A stretch of DNA of 64,000 bases from Pseudomonas canadensis (GTDB lineage Bacteria > Pseudomonadota > Gammaproteobacteria > Pseudomonadales > Pseudomonadaceae). Location of the stretch: positions 1 through 64,000 of the forward strand of contig NZ_KI628539.1 in the NCBI RefSeq assembly GCF_000503215.1, in the 5' to 3' direction. This document shows positions 9,099-17,844 of this stretch, one piece after another. Both the position numbers and the translations under genes were made by a program. The notes under the pieces are model-generated. The model was not told where the DNA came from and ran no database searches. It saw nothing but the letters and a program-made list of their open reading frames with translations. Numbering within the stretch: position 1 is the first letter of the stretch; the number at the start of each line of letters is the position of its first letter.

Positions 9099-9884
9099 GT
9101 GCTTATCGAGTCCCGACGTCGCGCTTACTTGACCGCCATGCAGGTGGTCAACTGGCTGCCCCGCACCGAACTGCCGTTTGCCGCGCCCTCGCGGCCGGAG
9201 CTGTTGCAGGCGCTTGAGCCCTATGAGGCGTTCGAGTCGTCGGGCGAGGAGGCGGCCGCGCCGGTGGCGGTGGTCAAGCCTGCACCTGAAACGCGCCCGG
9301 TCGTTGAGCGGGCGAAGGTCGAAGTACCGCGGCCGTCACCGGTGACCAAGGCAGCCAAGGTCGTGGAAGAGGTAGCCCCGGTGGTCAAGGCCCCGGTGGT
9401 GCCACCACCGCGTTTCGCCCTGCAATTGCTGCGGGCCGGACGCTGCCTGCTGCTGGTCGAGTTGCCTACCGGCGAACGCTTCCAGACCCGCGACCCCGCC
9501 TACATGCTGCTCAAGGACATGCTGCGCGCCGCCGGCTTGCCCGACAGCCCGCAAATCGTCGGGGACCCGGTGCGCTGGCCGCTGCTGGTGCGCGGCAACA
9601 TGGACCAGGGTCCGGAAGCGGCTCGGGATTTTGTGCAAGGTTTTGTGTCGGCACGCCTGGAAGACGAACCCTGCGTGTGCCTGTGGCTGATCGGCCTGCC
9701 TGCGGTGCGCTTTGCCGGCGAAGCCAATGCCGAAGCCTGGTACCGCGAACTGCAGGTCGAAGGCCTGGGCTCGGTGTGGGCCCTGCCGGGCCTGGAATTA
9801 TTAATGGAAGAGCCACAGCGTAAGGCTGATGTCTGGCAAGCCATGCGCCGGCTGATGGCGCGCTGGAAAACAACCGATGAGTGA
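9099..9884 (+). CDS. holD: Probable DNA polymerase III psi subunit (HolD-like)
   Basis: 261 aa from a GTG start (an internal ATG at 9138 is an alternative). The N terminus, ESRRRAYLTAMQVVNWLPR, resembles the conserved start of psi subunits. Next comes a low-complexity Pro/Ala/Val/Lys linker (about residues 50-105), then a globular C-terminal domain. In E. coli holD lies directly upstream of rimI; here rimI starts 8 nt before this gene ends, the same arrangement. Pseudomonad psi is known to be very divergent and was long annotated as hypothetical. Psi would link chi and the clamp loader. The proline-rich linker explains occasional TonB-like misannotation. Confidence 0.65.
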   Translation: MLIESRRRAYLTAMQVVNWLPRTELPFAAPSRPELLQALEPYEAFESSGEEAAAPVAVVKPAPETRPVVERAKVEVPRPSPVTKAAKVVEEVAPVVKAPVVPPPRFALQLLRAGRCLLLVELPTGERFQTRDPAYMLLKDMLRAAGLPDSPQIVGDPVRWPLLVRGNMDQGPEAARDFVQGFVSARLEDEPCVCLWLIGLPAVRFAGEANAEAWYRELQVEGLGSVWALPGLELLMEEPQRKADVWQAMRRLMARWKTTDE

Positions 9885-10329
9885 GGCTTTATCCTTTCGC
9901 CCGATGACCGAGGCTGACCTCGACGCCGTGCTGAAAATCGAATACGCGGCGTTCAGCCACCCCTGGACCCGTGGGATCTTTCTCGACGGGCTGGGCAAAT
10001 ACCAGATCTGGTTGATGTTTGAAGGTGAACAGCAAGTAGGACATGGGGTGGTGCAGATCATCCTTGATGAGGCGCACCTGCTGAACATCACCGTCAAGCC
10101 GGAAAACCAGGGCCGAGGCCTTGGCCTGGCGCTGTTGGAACACCTGATGTCCCGCGCCTACGCCGCCAGTGCGCGTGAGTGCTTCCTGGAAGTGCGCGAC
10201 AGCAATACCGGCGCGTTCCGCCTGTATGAGCGTTATGGCTTCAACGAAATCGGCCGTCGGCGGGATTACTACCCCGCCGTGGGTGGCCGCGAAGATGCGG
10301 TCGTCATGGCTTGCACGCTGGTCGACTAA
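9877..10329 (+). CDS. rimI: Ribosomal protein S18-alanine N-acetyltransferase RimI
   Basis: 150 aa single GNAT domain. The acetyl-CoA loop is VKPENQGRGLGLALLEHLM (about residues 69-87), and the family C-terminal block FRLYERYGFNEIGRRRDYYP is present. RimI acetylates the N-terminal alanine of ribosomal protein S18. It overlaps the holD-like gene by 8 nt and is followed by a REP element. Confidence 0.95.
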   Translation: MSEALSFRPMTEADLDAVLKIEYAAFSHPWTRGIFLDGLGKYQIWLMFEGEQQVGHGVVQIILDEAHLLNITVKPENQGRGLGLALLEHLMSRAYAASARECFLEVRDSNTGAFRLYERYGFNEIGRRRDYYPAVGGREDAVVMACTLVD

Positions 10330-10341
10330 ACGACACGCCCT

Positions 10342-10409
10342 TGTAGGAGCCCGGCTTGCCGGCGATGGCGATCTTGAGAGCGCTATCGCCGGCACGCCGG
10401 GCTCCTACA
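10342..10409. repeat. REP-type inverted repeat pair
   Basis: 25-nt arms at 10342-10366 and 10385-10409, nearly perfect inverted copies of tgtaggagcccggcttgccg. It lies 13 bp after the rimI stop and may also act as a transcript-end stabiliser. Confidence 0.85.
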
Positions 10410-10440
10410 GGTCGGGGTTAATAGTCTGGGCGAAGGTGAA

Positions 10441-10845
10441 TCAGGGTTTACCGTCTATCGGGTCGATATCCGCCAGTTCGGCCTCATCCAACCCAGTACC
10501 CCCGCCAATTTCATCTTCATCGACGATGCTCAGGTCGTAATCCGCCGGGTTATCCTCGCCTTCTTCCCGGGCATCGCGCGCACCATCCTCACGGATCAAC
10601 GTTTCCGGGCTTAAATCATCATCCGTCGGCTCGTGATCATCTGTGGACGCGCCGGTTAGACCTGCTTCACGCACCCGTTCGTCGGGCATTCGGTGTTCAC
10701 GTTCGCGACGAGGGATCTCATCGCCGATCTCCGCCGTCGGTTCCTCTTCGTCAAAATCCAGTTCGCGCATCGAGCCCATGCGGTCCTCATTGTCATCTAT
10801 GGGTTCAGGCTGCGTAGCGCCGTAGGGACGTCGTGATTCAGTCAT
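10441..10845 (-). CDS. Acidic, probably disordered protein of unknown function
   Basis: 134 aa, very rich in Asp and Glu with few hydrophobic residues. It starts MTESRRPYGATQPEPIDDNE and contains repeated clusters such as FDEEEP and ADIDPIDG. No signal peptide, membrane segment or catalytic motif is visible, and the composition predicts an intrinsically disordered protein. I recall similar proteins beside the carbonic anhydrase gene in other pseudomonads, but no function can be assigned. Confidence 0.7.
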   Translation of the reverse strand: MTESRRPYGATQPEPIDDNEDRMGSMRELDFDEEEPTAEIGDEIPRREREHRMPDERVREAGLTGASTDDHEPTDDDLSPETLIREDGARDAREEGEDNPADYDLSIVDEDEIGGGTGLDEAELADIDPIDGKP

Positions 10846-10999
10846 GGCTAATCCTCATACTGTGGGGCTTATAGTGTGTGGACAGGCTGCGCGGCCCAAA
10901 GATTCAAGCTAATTCACGCTTGTTATTCACCGGCAGGGCGTGACCTGGACGTGGGGTTGTCAGTCACAAAACTGCGCATCATTCCTGAGGCTTTCCCTG

Positions 11000-11644
11000 A
11001 TGAACGAACTACAAGACCTGCTTGATAACAACGAACGCTGGGCGGACGCGATCAAACAGGAAGATCCCGAATTCTTCGCCAAGCTCGCCCGCCAGCAAAC
11101 CCCGGAATACCTGTGGATCGGCTGTTCCGACGCCCGCGTGCCGGCAAACGAGATCGTGGGCATGCTGCCGGGTGACCTGTTTGTGCACCGCAACGTGGCC
11201 AACGTGGTGCTGCACACCGACCTCAATTGCCTGTCGGTGATCCAGTACGCAGTGGACGTGCTCAAGGTCAAACACATCCTCGTTACCGGCCACTATGGCT
11301 GCGGTGGCGTGCGCGCCTCGATGCAGGACCGCCAATTCGGCCTGATCGACGGCTGGCTGCGCACCATTCGCGACCTCTATTACGAAAACCGTGACGTGCT
11401 GGCCCAGTTGCCGACCGAAGAAGAGCGCGTCGACCGTATGTGCGAGCTGAACGTGATCCAGCAAGTGGCCAACGTCGGCCACACCAGCATTGTGCAAAAT
11501 GCCTGGCACCGTGGGCAGAGCCTGTCGATCCATGGCTGCATCTACGGCATCAAGGATGGGCGCTGGAAGAGCTTGAACACCACGATCAGTGGTTTCGAGC
11601 AGTTGCCGCCGCAGTATCGCCTGCGTCCGTTGGGTGACGCCTAA
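11000..11644 (+). CDS. can: Beta-class carbonic anhydrase
   Basis: 214 aa. The zinc ligands of the family are visible: C42 and D44 in GCSDARVPANE, H98 and C101 in GHYGCGGV. The enzyme interconverts CO2 and bicarbonate in the cytoplasm. ATG at 11000 is chosen over an upstream in-frame start because it follows a tgagg ribosome-binding site and gives the usual family N terminus MNELQDLLDNNERW. It converges with, and overlaps by 4 nt, the following minus-strand gene. Confidence 0.95.
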   Translation: MNELQDLLDNNERWADAIKQEDPEFFAKLARQQTPEYLWIGCSDARVPANEIVGMLPGDLFVHRNVANVVLHTDLNCLSVIQYAVDVLKVKHILVTGHYGCGGVRASMQDRQFGLIDGWLRTIRDLYYENRDVLAQLPTEEERVDRMCELNVIQQVANVGHTSIVQNAWHRGQSLSIHGCIYGIKDGRWKSLNTTISGFEQLPPQYRLRPLGDA

Positions 11645-12162
11645 GGGCGTTTGCGCTCACGCCACTGGGCCATGAACGCCTGGCCCTCGGCGTTCAGCAG
11701 CTCGTCGTGACCGGTAATCCAGCCTCGGCAGTTCAGCTCTCCGCATTGGCATGCGAACTGCCGGAACAGCACGTCTTCGGTCATGGCGTAATCCATGGTC
11801 AGCAGCTCGCCTGGGTGGATTTCACACAGGGCCCAGACCTCCAGATAGTGCAGGTCGAGAAACACATTCGGTTTGCATGAATGTGAAAACAGGCCACTGA
11901 ACCAACAGTCGTAGAGGTGGGTACGCGACGATAGCTGCAACGTGTGCAGGCGTCGCTCGCTCAGGGCGTAGCCGGAGACTTTGGCGATGCACACACGGCT
12001 GTCAAAGGCCGTGCGTGCCCTGATTCCGACCCCCACGCCTTCAATGTTCAGCACCACTTCGAATTTCTCGCTCGAAGGGTAGCCCTTACCGAGCGTGGGC
12101 TTGAACGGGTAGAGACAGTCGCTCACAGCAGTTTCAGCCTTATCCTTGGCCTGAGTTTTCAT
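11641..12162 (-). CDS. SET-domain protein (putative lysine methyltransferase)
   Basis: 173 aa. SET hallmarks are in order: FSHSCKPNVFLD (about residues 109-120, SAM/substrate pocket), IHPGELLTMDY (about 136-146, with the catalytic-type Tyr), and a post-SET-like CQCGELNCRGWITG zinc-binding tail. Small free-standing SET proteins occur in many bacteria, but their targets are mostly unknown. The start is preceded by a good ggag ribosome-binding site. Confidence 0.8.
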   Translation of the reverse strand: MKTQAKDKAETAVSDCLYPFKPTLGKGYPSSEKFEVVLNIEGVGVGIRARTAFDSRVCIAKVSGYALSERRLHTLQLSSRTHLYDCWFSGLFSHSCKPNVFLDLHYLEVWALCEIHPGELLTMDYAMTEDVLFRQFACQCGELNCRGWITGHDELLNAEGQAFMAQWRERKRP

Positions 12163-12257
12163 GACTCTCCTGGTTTAGGCTGCATCGACTTGCGGGTGGT
12201 GTCTGACTACCAGTCTTGCAGCTGATGGGCGCCGCCCCAGACTCGCTGAAGATGGGG

Positions 12258-12298
12258 CCGATTTCTACTGTCAATGTTGACAGTAGAAATCGGTCTTT
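12258..12298 (+). terminator. 17-bp perfect hairpin with T-run, rightward polarity
   Basis: Perfect inverted repeat (12258-12274 and 12277-12293, 2-nt centre) followed by tcttttt on the plus strand. It would terminate rightward transcription, but both neighbouring genes read leftward. It may end an unannotated small RNA from the 12163-12257 gap, or only block read-through. Confidence 0.6.
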
Positions 12299-12307
12299 TT
12301 GTACGAA

Positions 12308-13477
12308 CTACAGCGCCGGGGCCGCAATGGTTGGGGTGGGGGCGGCATTCTTGAGTTGTTTCAACTGCGTCTTGATGGCGGGCGTGGCGCATTTCGCGTT
12401 CGCATCCTCCGGGGACAAGTTGCGCACCGAGGTGTAGAACAATTCACAGGTCTGCTCCTTGCGTGTGACCTGCCACGTATTCATGCACGCCTTGAGCAAC
12501 ACGTTCGGATCACTCGCGGGTTTCTGACCCATTCCGGCCTGCCAGCAGGCGGCGCTCAGGTCTTGCCCCATCACCTTCAAGCCGGCCTCGTCGGCTTTCT
12601 GTTCATTACCGTCGTAGGTGTCGGGGCTTGCGGCATACCAGATGTAGCTTGGATGGTTGGCGCCCAGCACTGACACGCTCTTGCCTGCCGTCGGGCTGAT
12701 CTGCGCCAGGCCCAGCACTCCCACGGTCTGGCCGTACTGCTGCTTGATCCAGTTTCGCACCGGTGCGCCAAACGCCACCATCGGCAATGCGCCTTTGGAG
12801 GGCAGGCTCAGTTCCTGGACCATGCGTGTCTGGTAGTCGGTGAAGTAGCTGTAGACGGTTTCCAGGTCCTTGCCCGCGTTGGAGGGCGCGGCGATGGGGG
12901 CGATATCGATGATGGTCTGGTAAGCCGGCGTTTCGGTGGCCGGGATGCCATTGTCCGTGAGCAGGGTGGCCCAGCGGTCGGTGGTGGCGGATTCCAGATA
13001 GTCCTGGGCCTGGGTCAGCGAGTAATCCGGCGGGAAGTGCAGCAGTTCGATGCTCTTGCGGTTTTCCAGGGCCATGCCTAATGGCAGGAACAAGTACCAG
13101 TTGTAGGCCCATTTGCCGTCAGTGTTGAGTTTGTTGGCGCCTTGGTAGGCCAGGTCGGCGGTATTGAGCAGCGTGGTCAGGGGGTGACCGTAACTGTCAG
13201 GCACACCGCTGAAGGTCGCTGAGACCTGCCCGTCATGGGTCTTGACGCTGACTTTAGCGCGGCTGTAGCCATCCCGTTGCAGGCTCTGGTTCAAATAATG
13301 TTCAGCCGTCTGCTCCAGCGTCCATGGCCGAAAGCAGATCACATTGCAATTGTTGGGGAAGGCGAACAGTTGGGTCACGCGTTGCGTACTCCCCAATGGC
13401 ACCTCGATGTCGGCCTGTACGACCGCACTCGCCATCAGTGCGGCCAGGGTGAAGGACAACCTGGTCGGTTTAAACAT
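12308..13477 (-). CDS. Exported protein of unknown function
   Basis: 389 aa from an ATG preceded by aaggaaac. The N-terminal signal peptide is MFKPTRLSFTLAALMASAVVQA with a likely cut after VQA, so the protein is periplasmic. The mature part has several cysteines (for example CNVICFRPW near residue 45, then three or more in the C-terminal third), suggesting disulfides. No known catalytic motif was recognised. It sits downstream of, and on the same strand as, the AcpA-like phosphoesterase gene with a 122-bp gap. Confidence 0.75.
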   Translation of the reverse strand: MFKPTRLSFTLAALMASAVVQADIEVPLGSTQRVTQLFAFPNNCNVICFRPWTLEQTAEHYLNQSLQRDGYSRAKVSVKTHDGQVSATFSGVPDSYGHPLTTLLNTADLAYQGANKLNTDGKWAYNWYLFLPLGMALENRKSIELLHFPPDYSLTQAQDYLESATTDRWATLLTDNGIPATETPAYQTIIDIAPIAAPSNAGKDLETVYSYFTDYQTRMVQELSLPSKGALPMVAFGAPVRNWIKQQYGQTVGVLGLAQISPTAGKSVSVLGANHPSYIWYAASPDTYDGNEQKADEAGLKVMGQDLSAACWQAGMGQKPASDPNVLLKACMNTWQVTRKEQTCELFYTSVRNLSPEDANAKCATPAIKTQLKQLKNAAPTPTIAAPAL

Positions 13478-13599
13478 TGTTGTTTCCTTGTCAGCGAAAG
13501 CCCGTCTGCGCGGGGTGAAAGCCCACCTCCACACAGTAGCGGTTGACCAGGAAAACCGCGTGTTAAATCGCCAGGCGTGTCGCTATTGGATAAGAAAAC

Positions 13600-15300
13600 C
13601 TACAGGCTGAACTGTAACGCGTTGCTCAAGTCGCCCATGGGTTTCTGGCCACGGGCGGTCATCGCGTCGTCCCGCTGTTTGAGGCCGTCCAATGTCTCCA
13701 ACTGGAATACGCGGGTGATCAAGCGCAGGATCGACGCCGTGTCGTACACCGTATGGTCCACCGTGCCTTTGCGCGCGAATGGCGACACCACAATCGCCGG
13801 AACCCGCGTGCCAGGGCCCCAGCGGTCGCCCTTGGGCGGTGCCACGTGGTCCCACCAACCACCGTTTTCATCGACGGTGACCACCACCACCATGTTTTTC
13901 CACTGTGGGCTCTCTTGCAGCACCTTCAAGGCACGGGCGATATGGCGGTCGCCCGAGGCCACGTCGGCGTAGCCAGCATGCATATTCAGGTTGCCCTGAG
14001 GCTTGTAGAAGGTCACAGCGGGCAGTTTGCCGGCTTGGGCGTCGGCGAAGAACTTGTTGGTGCTGGACTCATCACCCAAACCGCCATCGCGCAGGCGCTT
14101 GTCACGCTCGGCGCGATTCTCCGGGCCTTGCTGCTTGAAGTAATTGAATGGCTGGTGGTGATACTGGAAGTTAGGAATCTTCGGGATACCGCCCGAATCC
14201 TTGAACTGCTCCAAGGTGGCTTGCCAAGCACCGGCATACCAGGCCCAGTCGACATTCTTTTTCGAGAGTTTGTCGCCGATGTGTTCGTGGGTTTGCGGAA
14301 CCAGCACGTTGGGCAGGTCGGGTTTGGAGTAATCTGGGTTTTCCGGGTCGCGGATCCAGGTCGGCCAGTAAGGCGGCGCCAGGGTGTTCACGCCGTAACC
14401 GTCCGGGGTCAACGCACTAGGGCCGAACTGTGGCGGGCCGGTCATCGCGCTGGCCGGGGACTTGTCCAACGGCTTGAGGCGCGGGTCGGTTGGGTCATCG
14501 CTTTGCAGCGTGGCGATCTGCGCCTTAGCCACCGATTGCGCGGCATTCGGGTAAAACGGCGCGGTGGCGCTGATCAGGTACTGATGGTTGAGGAACGAGC
14601 CACCAAATGCCCCCTGGAAGAAGTTGTCGCAGAGTACAAACTCCTTGGCCACGTCCCACAGGCGCAGGGAATAACGGCTCTGGGCGTAATGACCCATCAC
14701 CAGGCCGCCCGAGTCGGCCCAGGCGACGAAGTTGTCGTTCTTGCCGCCGTTGATCTGCATCTGGTTCTGGTAGAACACGTGCCACAAGTCCCGGGTGACC
14801 AGGCTCAGGGGCAGGTCTTCCGCGTTCGGGCCCTTAAGCGCGAACGGTGCGTTAGGCAGGTTTTCCTGGAATTGCACTTCGCTGGGGTAGGTCACCCCGT
14901 CCACCGTTTGCGGCCCGACTTGCAGCACGCCACCCCAGGCCGGTGGCAGGGTGGTCAGCGGGCTGCCGTCGCGATCGCGTTGCTGTGTGTCGGCGGCGGA
15001 CAGTGCTGACAGCGGTTTCTCCACCCCCGGGAAATCTGCAAACAGATTGTTGAAGCTGCGGTTCTCGGCATAGATCACCACCACGGTTTTCACCTGATCG
15101 TGCAGTGCCTTGTCTAACTCTTGCGACGTGAGCGGACGTGCAACCGGTTTGCCCGGCGCTTCGCTGGTGTTGCCGCAGGCACTTAACGTCGCGCCGACCC
15201 CCAACACCGCTGCGCCTCCCAGGAAGCGCCGGCGGCTGGTGTCGACCGGCGGCTGGGCTGCGGAATCGGGGGAAGGGCGGTCTTCGTGCTCGTCACTCAT
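13600..15300 (-). CDS. acpA: AcpA-type acid phosphatase / phosphoesterase, Tat-exported lipoprotein
   Basis: 566 aa. The twin-arginine signal SRRRFLGGAAVLGVGATLSAC ends in a lipobox (LSAC), so Tat export and lipid anchoring are likely. The phosphoesterase signature VVVIYAENRSFNNLFADFPG follows near residue 75, and VTVDENGGWWDHVAPP near the C terminus is the metal-binding block of the phospholipase C/AcpA superfamily. ATG at 15300 (with an upstream aagga) is preferred to an upstream TTG. Substrate is unknown; family members remove phosphate from a range of monoesters. Confidence 0.87.
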   Translation of the reverse strand: MSDEHEDRPSPDSAAQPPVDTSRRRFLGGAAVLGVGATLSACGNTSEAPGKPVARPLTSQELDKALHDQVKTVVVIYAENRSFNNLFADFPGVEKPLSALSAADTQQRDRDGSPLTTLPPAWGGVLQVGPQTVDGVTYPSEVQFQENLPNAPFALKGPNAEDLPLSLVTRDLWHVFYQNQMQINGGKNDNFVAWADSGGLVMGHYAQSRYSLRLWDVAKEFVLCDNFFQGAFGGSFLNHQYLISATAPFYPNAAQSVAKAQIATLQSDDPTDPRLKPLDKSPASAMTGPPQFGPSALTPDGYGVNTLAPPYWPTWIRDPENPDYSKPDLPNVLVPQTHEHIGDKLSKKNVDWAWYAGAWQATLEQFKDSGGIPKIPNFQYHHQPFNYFKQQGPENRAERDKRLRDGGLGDESSTNKFFADAQAGKLPAVTFYKPQGNLNMHAGYADVASGDRHIARALKVLQESPQWKNMVVVVTVDENGGWWDHVAPPKGDRWGPGTRVPAIVVSPFARKGTVDHTVYDTASILRLITRVFQLETLDGLKQRDDAMTARGQKPMGDLSNALQFSL

Positions 15301-15382
15301 TGCGGGGGAGTCCTTGGCGAAATGTTGCAAGATATTTCGCAGGACGGTAGCAATGCAATGTGACGGAACGAAGACAGTGATT

Positions 15383-15703
15383 TCACAGCAGACGCAGTGC
15401 CAGTTGGCTGCCGGCGCGCAAGTACTCCACTTGGGCCGTCACCGCATCCTTGACGATGGCCTCGCCCGTGTCGGTCAGCTTGGCCTTCTTTGCATCGATG
15501 ACACTGGTCTGCAACAACTGCATCGCCACGTCGATCGATTTCTGGAACGCGGTGATGTTGTTATGCAGGCCGAACTCCTTGATCACGGCGGCCATGCGGC
15601 GGTCGGCGTCGTCGCGCAATGTTCGGTATTCAGGAACCGAAACCTTGTCGTCCTTGTAGATATCAGTGATCAGTTCTTCCAGCGATTTGGAGAGGGGCGT
15701 CAT
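15383..15703 (-). CDS. Small protein of unknown function
   Basis: 106 aa, mostly helical by composition, starting MTPLSKSLEELITDIYKDDKV. It has no signal peptide, membrane segment or cysteine, and a good aaggaaaa ribosome-binding site. It lies 82 bp upstream of the acpA-like gene on the same strand. Not recognised. Confidence 0.65.
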   Translation of the reverse strand: MTPLSKSLEELITDIYKDDKVSVPEYRTLRDDADRRMAAVIKEFGLHNNITAFQKSIDVAMQLLQTSVIDAKKAKLTDTGEAIVKDAVTAQVEYLRAGSQLALRLL

Positions 15704-15935
15704 CGGATTTTCCTTGGTGTCAGGTGAGGAGAAAGCCGAGACAGGTTAATCAAAGGCATTGGCGGGAGGAGTCAGGAAGGGCCATCCATCTGAGTGAGAT
15801 AAGACCACGCGTTTGGTCAGAGAGTTGGCTTTTATCTTGTCGATTGTATTCAGGGCCAGGTGTTTTATATGCATGTGTCTACCGGCGACCTGCACTGCTA
15901 GACGGGTTAGATACTGGCTGCCATTGAGGTGAACC

Positions 15936-16265
15936 GTGAAACCTTCAACCGCCCTTGACCTACAGCGAGCCGCCGTCAGAGAGGTGGTAGGACGCTTTCG
16001 CATCTCAAACCCAAGAGTATTCGGGTCTGTGTTGCTCGGGACCGACCAAGAGGGCAGTGATCTGGATTTGTTGGTCGATGCTCCGCCGGGAACGACCCTT
16101 TTTGATCTTGGCGGGCTGCAGGTCGAGCTTGAGGATCTACTTGGGGTCAATGTGGACTTGCTGACGCCTGCTGATTTGCCGTTGAAGTTTCGCTCGAAAG
16201 TGTTGGCAGAGGCGCGGCCAGTACCCGGATTTTGCGGCAGCTCACTCACAAGTGCCATGGCGTAG
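15936..16265 (+). CDS. MNT-type minimal nucleotidyltransferase (antitoxin of an MNT/HEPN pair)
   Basis: 109 aa from a GTG start with tgaggtg just upstream. Catalytic pattern: GS at 30-31, SDLD with D42 and D44, and the third Asp D74 in VDLL. MNT antitoxins modify and silence HEPN ribonuclease toxins. The family normally ends close to 'LAEARPV' (residues 90-96); here 13 unrelated residues follow because a deletion joins this gene to the middle of the HEPN gene. Catalytic residues are intact, so the protein may still be made. Confidence 0.8.
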   Translation: MKPSTALDLQRAAVREVVGRFRISNPRVFGSVLLGTDQEGSDLDLLVDAPPGTTLFDLGGLQVELEDLLGVNVDLLTPADLPLKFRSKVLAEARPVPGFCGSSLTSAMA

Positions 16266-16389
16266 CATGCGCGGAATGCGCAACCGAATCGCCCACGGTT
16301 ACTTCGATATTAACCTTGATGTGGTTTGGAACACGATCCAGAGCGCTTTACCTGATTTATTGGAGCGTCTTCCCGTCGCAGCTGTATGA
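16216..16389 (+). pseudogene. Truncated HEPN-domain toxin (N-terminal half deleted)
   Basis: The second frame from about 16219 reads YPDFAAAHSQVPWRSM, then MRNRIAHGYFDINLDVVW, and ends at 16389. This is the C-terminal half of a HEPN ribonuclease with its R-x4-H active-site motif (RNRIAH). The N-terminal half is absent and there is no start codon with a ribosome-binding site. An ATG at 16267 could only give 40 residues. Confidence 0.75.
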
Positions 16390-16416
16390 AGCACCCGTTG
16401 CAACAACAGGTGCTTC
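16387..16416. terminator. Hairpin between HEPN remnant and atoE
   Basis: gaagcaccc and aggtgcttc pair around an 11-12 nt loop, just beyond the stop codon of atoE on the minus strand. Weak intrinsic terminator candidate. Confidence 0.4.
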
Positions 16417-16425
16417 ATCCGTTGA

Positions 16426-17844
16426 TCAAGGCATGACCGGCGGCAAATACTTCAACGTCGTTCCCAGCGCCCACAGCAAGAACAACACCAGCGGTGTGTG
16501 CACCAGCAACTGCACGAACGAAAACCCGATCAAATCCCGCGCCTTCAACCCCAGCACTCCCAGCAACGGCAGCATATAGAACGGGTTGATCAGGTTCGGC
16601 AGCGCTTCGGCGGCGTTGTAGATCTGCACCGCCCAGCCCAGGTGGTACTGCAGGTCATTGGCGACTTGCATCACGTAGGGCGCTTCGATAATCCACTTGC
16701 CGCCGCCCGACGGAATGAAGAAACCGAGCACCGCCGAGTAAACGCCCATCAGCAGCGCGTAGGTGTCGTGGGAGGCGATGGACGTGAAGAAGGTCGAGAT
16801 GTGATGTGCCAGAGTCTGGCCGTCACCGCCTTTGACGACGGTCATCAGCGCGGCAATCGAGCCGTACAGCGGGAACTGGATCAGCACGCCGGTGGTGGTC
16901 GGCACTGCACGGGCCACCGCATCGAGGAAGCTGCGCGGGCGCCAGTGCAGCAGGGCGCCGGCCATGATGAACAGGAAGTTGTAGGTGTTCAGCCCCGAGA
17001 TTGCACTGATCGCCGGCTTGGTCGAAAACTCATGGAACAGCCAACCCGCCGCCAGCAATGCCAGGAGAATGGTCAGCAACGGGCTGTGCTCCAGCCACTC
17101 TCCGGGGCGAGTCGGTGCTTGTATCTTGGGCAAGTTGAACGCCGGGTCGACGCCGCAGGCCTTGGCATCACGCGCGCTGTTCGGGCCGGGGGCGGTGGCG
17201 TAGGCGATGATCAGCGAGACCACGATCAATGCCAGCAGCAGCACGCCGGATTGCCACAGGAAGATGGTGTCGGTGAACGGGATCACACCGGTGATCGACA
17301 GGATCGACGGCGGCAGGCTGGCCGGGTTGGCCTGCAACTGCGCGGCCGACGACGACAACCCCAACGCCCACACGGCGCCCAGCCCCAGATACGCCGCCGC
17401 ACCGGCTGCGCGGTAATCCATCTTCAAATCCGTACGACGCGCCAGCGCCCGTACCAGCAAGCCGCCGAATACCAGGGACAGGCCCCAGTTCAGCAAGGAG
17501 GCGACCATCGAGATCAACGCCACCCAGGCCACGGCGGAGCGGCCGTTCTTGGGGATACGCGCCAGGCGGTCGATCAGTTTCACCGCGGGCGGCGAGCTGG
17601 CCACCACATACCCCCCGATCACCACAAAGGCCATCTGCATGGTGAAGGGGATCAGGCTCCAGAACCCGTCACCGAACGCTTTGGCGGCTTCGCTTGGCGC
17701 GGCGCCCATGCCCAGGGTCGCCACGGCGACGATGATCACGGCAAGTGCCGCAAACACCCAGGAGTCGGGAAACCAGCGTTCGGCGAAGTTGGAGCAACGC
17801 AGGGCAAATCGGGCATAGCGGCTTTCTTCGATAGCGTCGGCCAC
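16426..17844 (-). CDS. atoE: Short-chain fatty acid transporter, AtoE family
   Basis: 472 aa, GTG start with gaggaaag upstream. About twelve hydrophobic segments. Family blocks include FAERWFPDSWVFAALAV near the N terminus and FFIPSGGGKWIIEAP in the C-terminal half. AtoE takes up short-chain fatty acids such as butyrate or acetoacetate. No ato catabolic genes are nearby, so the substrate is inferred from the family only. It is divergent from the MFS gene at 18030. Confidence 0.85.
   Translation of the reverse strand: MADAIEESRYARFALRCSNFAERWFPDSWVFAALAVIIVAVATLGMGAAPSEAAKAFGDGFWSLIPFTMQMAFVVIGGYVVASSPPAVKLIDRLARIPKNGRSAVAWVALISMVASLLNWGLSLVFGGLLVRALARRTDLKMDYRAAGAAAYLGLGAVWALGLSSSAAQLQANPASLPPSILSITGVIPFTDTIFLWQSGVLLLALIVVSLIIAYATAPGPNSARDAKACGVDPAFNLPKIQAPTRPGEWLEHSPLLTILLALLAAGWLFHEFSTKPAISAISGLNTYNFLFIMAGALLHWRPRSFLDAVARAVPTTTGVLIQFPLYGSIAALMTVVKGGDGQTLAHHISTFFTSIASHDTYALLMGVYSAVLGFFIPSGGGKWIIEAPYVMQVANDLQYHLGWAVQIYNAAEALPNLINPFYMLPLLGVLGLKARDLIGFSFVQLLVHTPLVLFLLWALGTTLKYLPPVMP

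Noticed and set aside
9099..9884. TonB-like energy transducer (suggested by the Pro/Ala/Lys-rich linker)
   Set aside because: No N-terminal membrane anchor and no TonB C-terminal domain; gene order with rimI and the N-terminal pattern favour HolD.
13753..15009. 418-codon plus-strand frame antisense to the acpA-like gene
   Set aside because: High-GC shadow frame: Arg/Gly/Val-rich, no domain, and the opposite strand has clear Tat signal and catalytic motifs.
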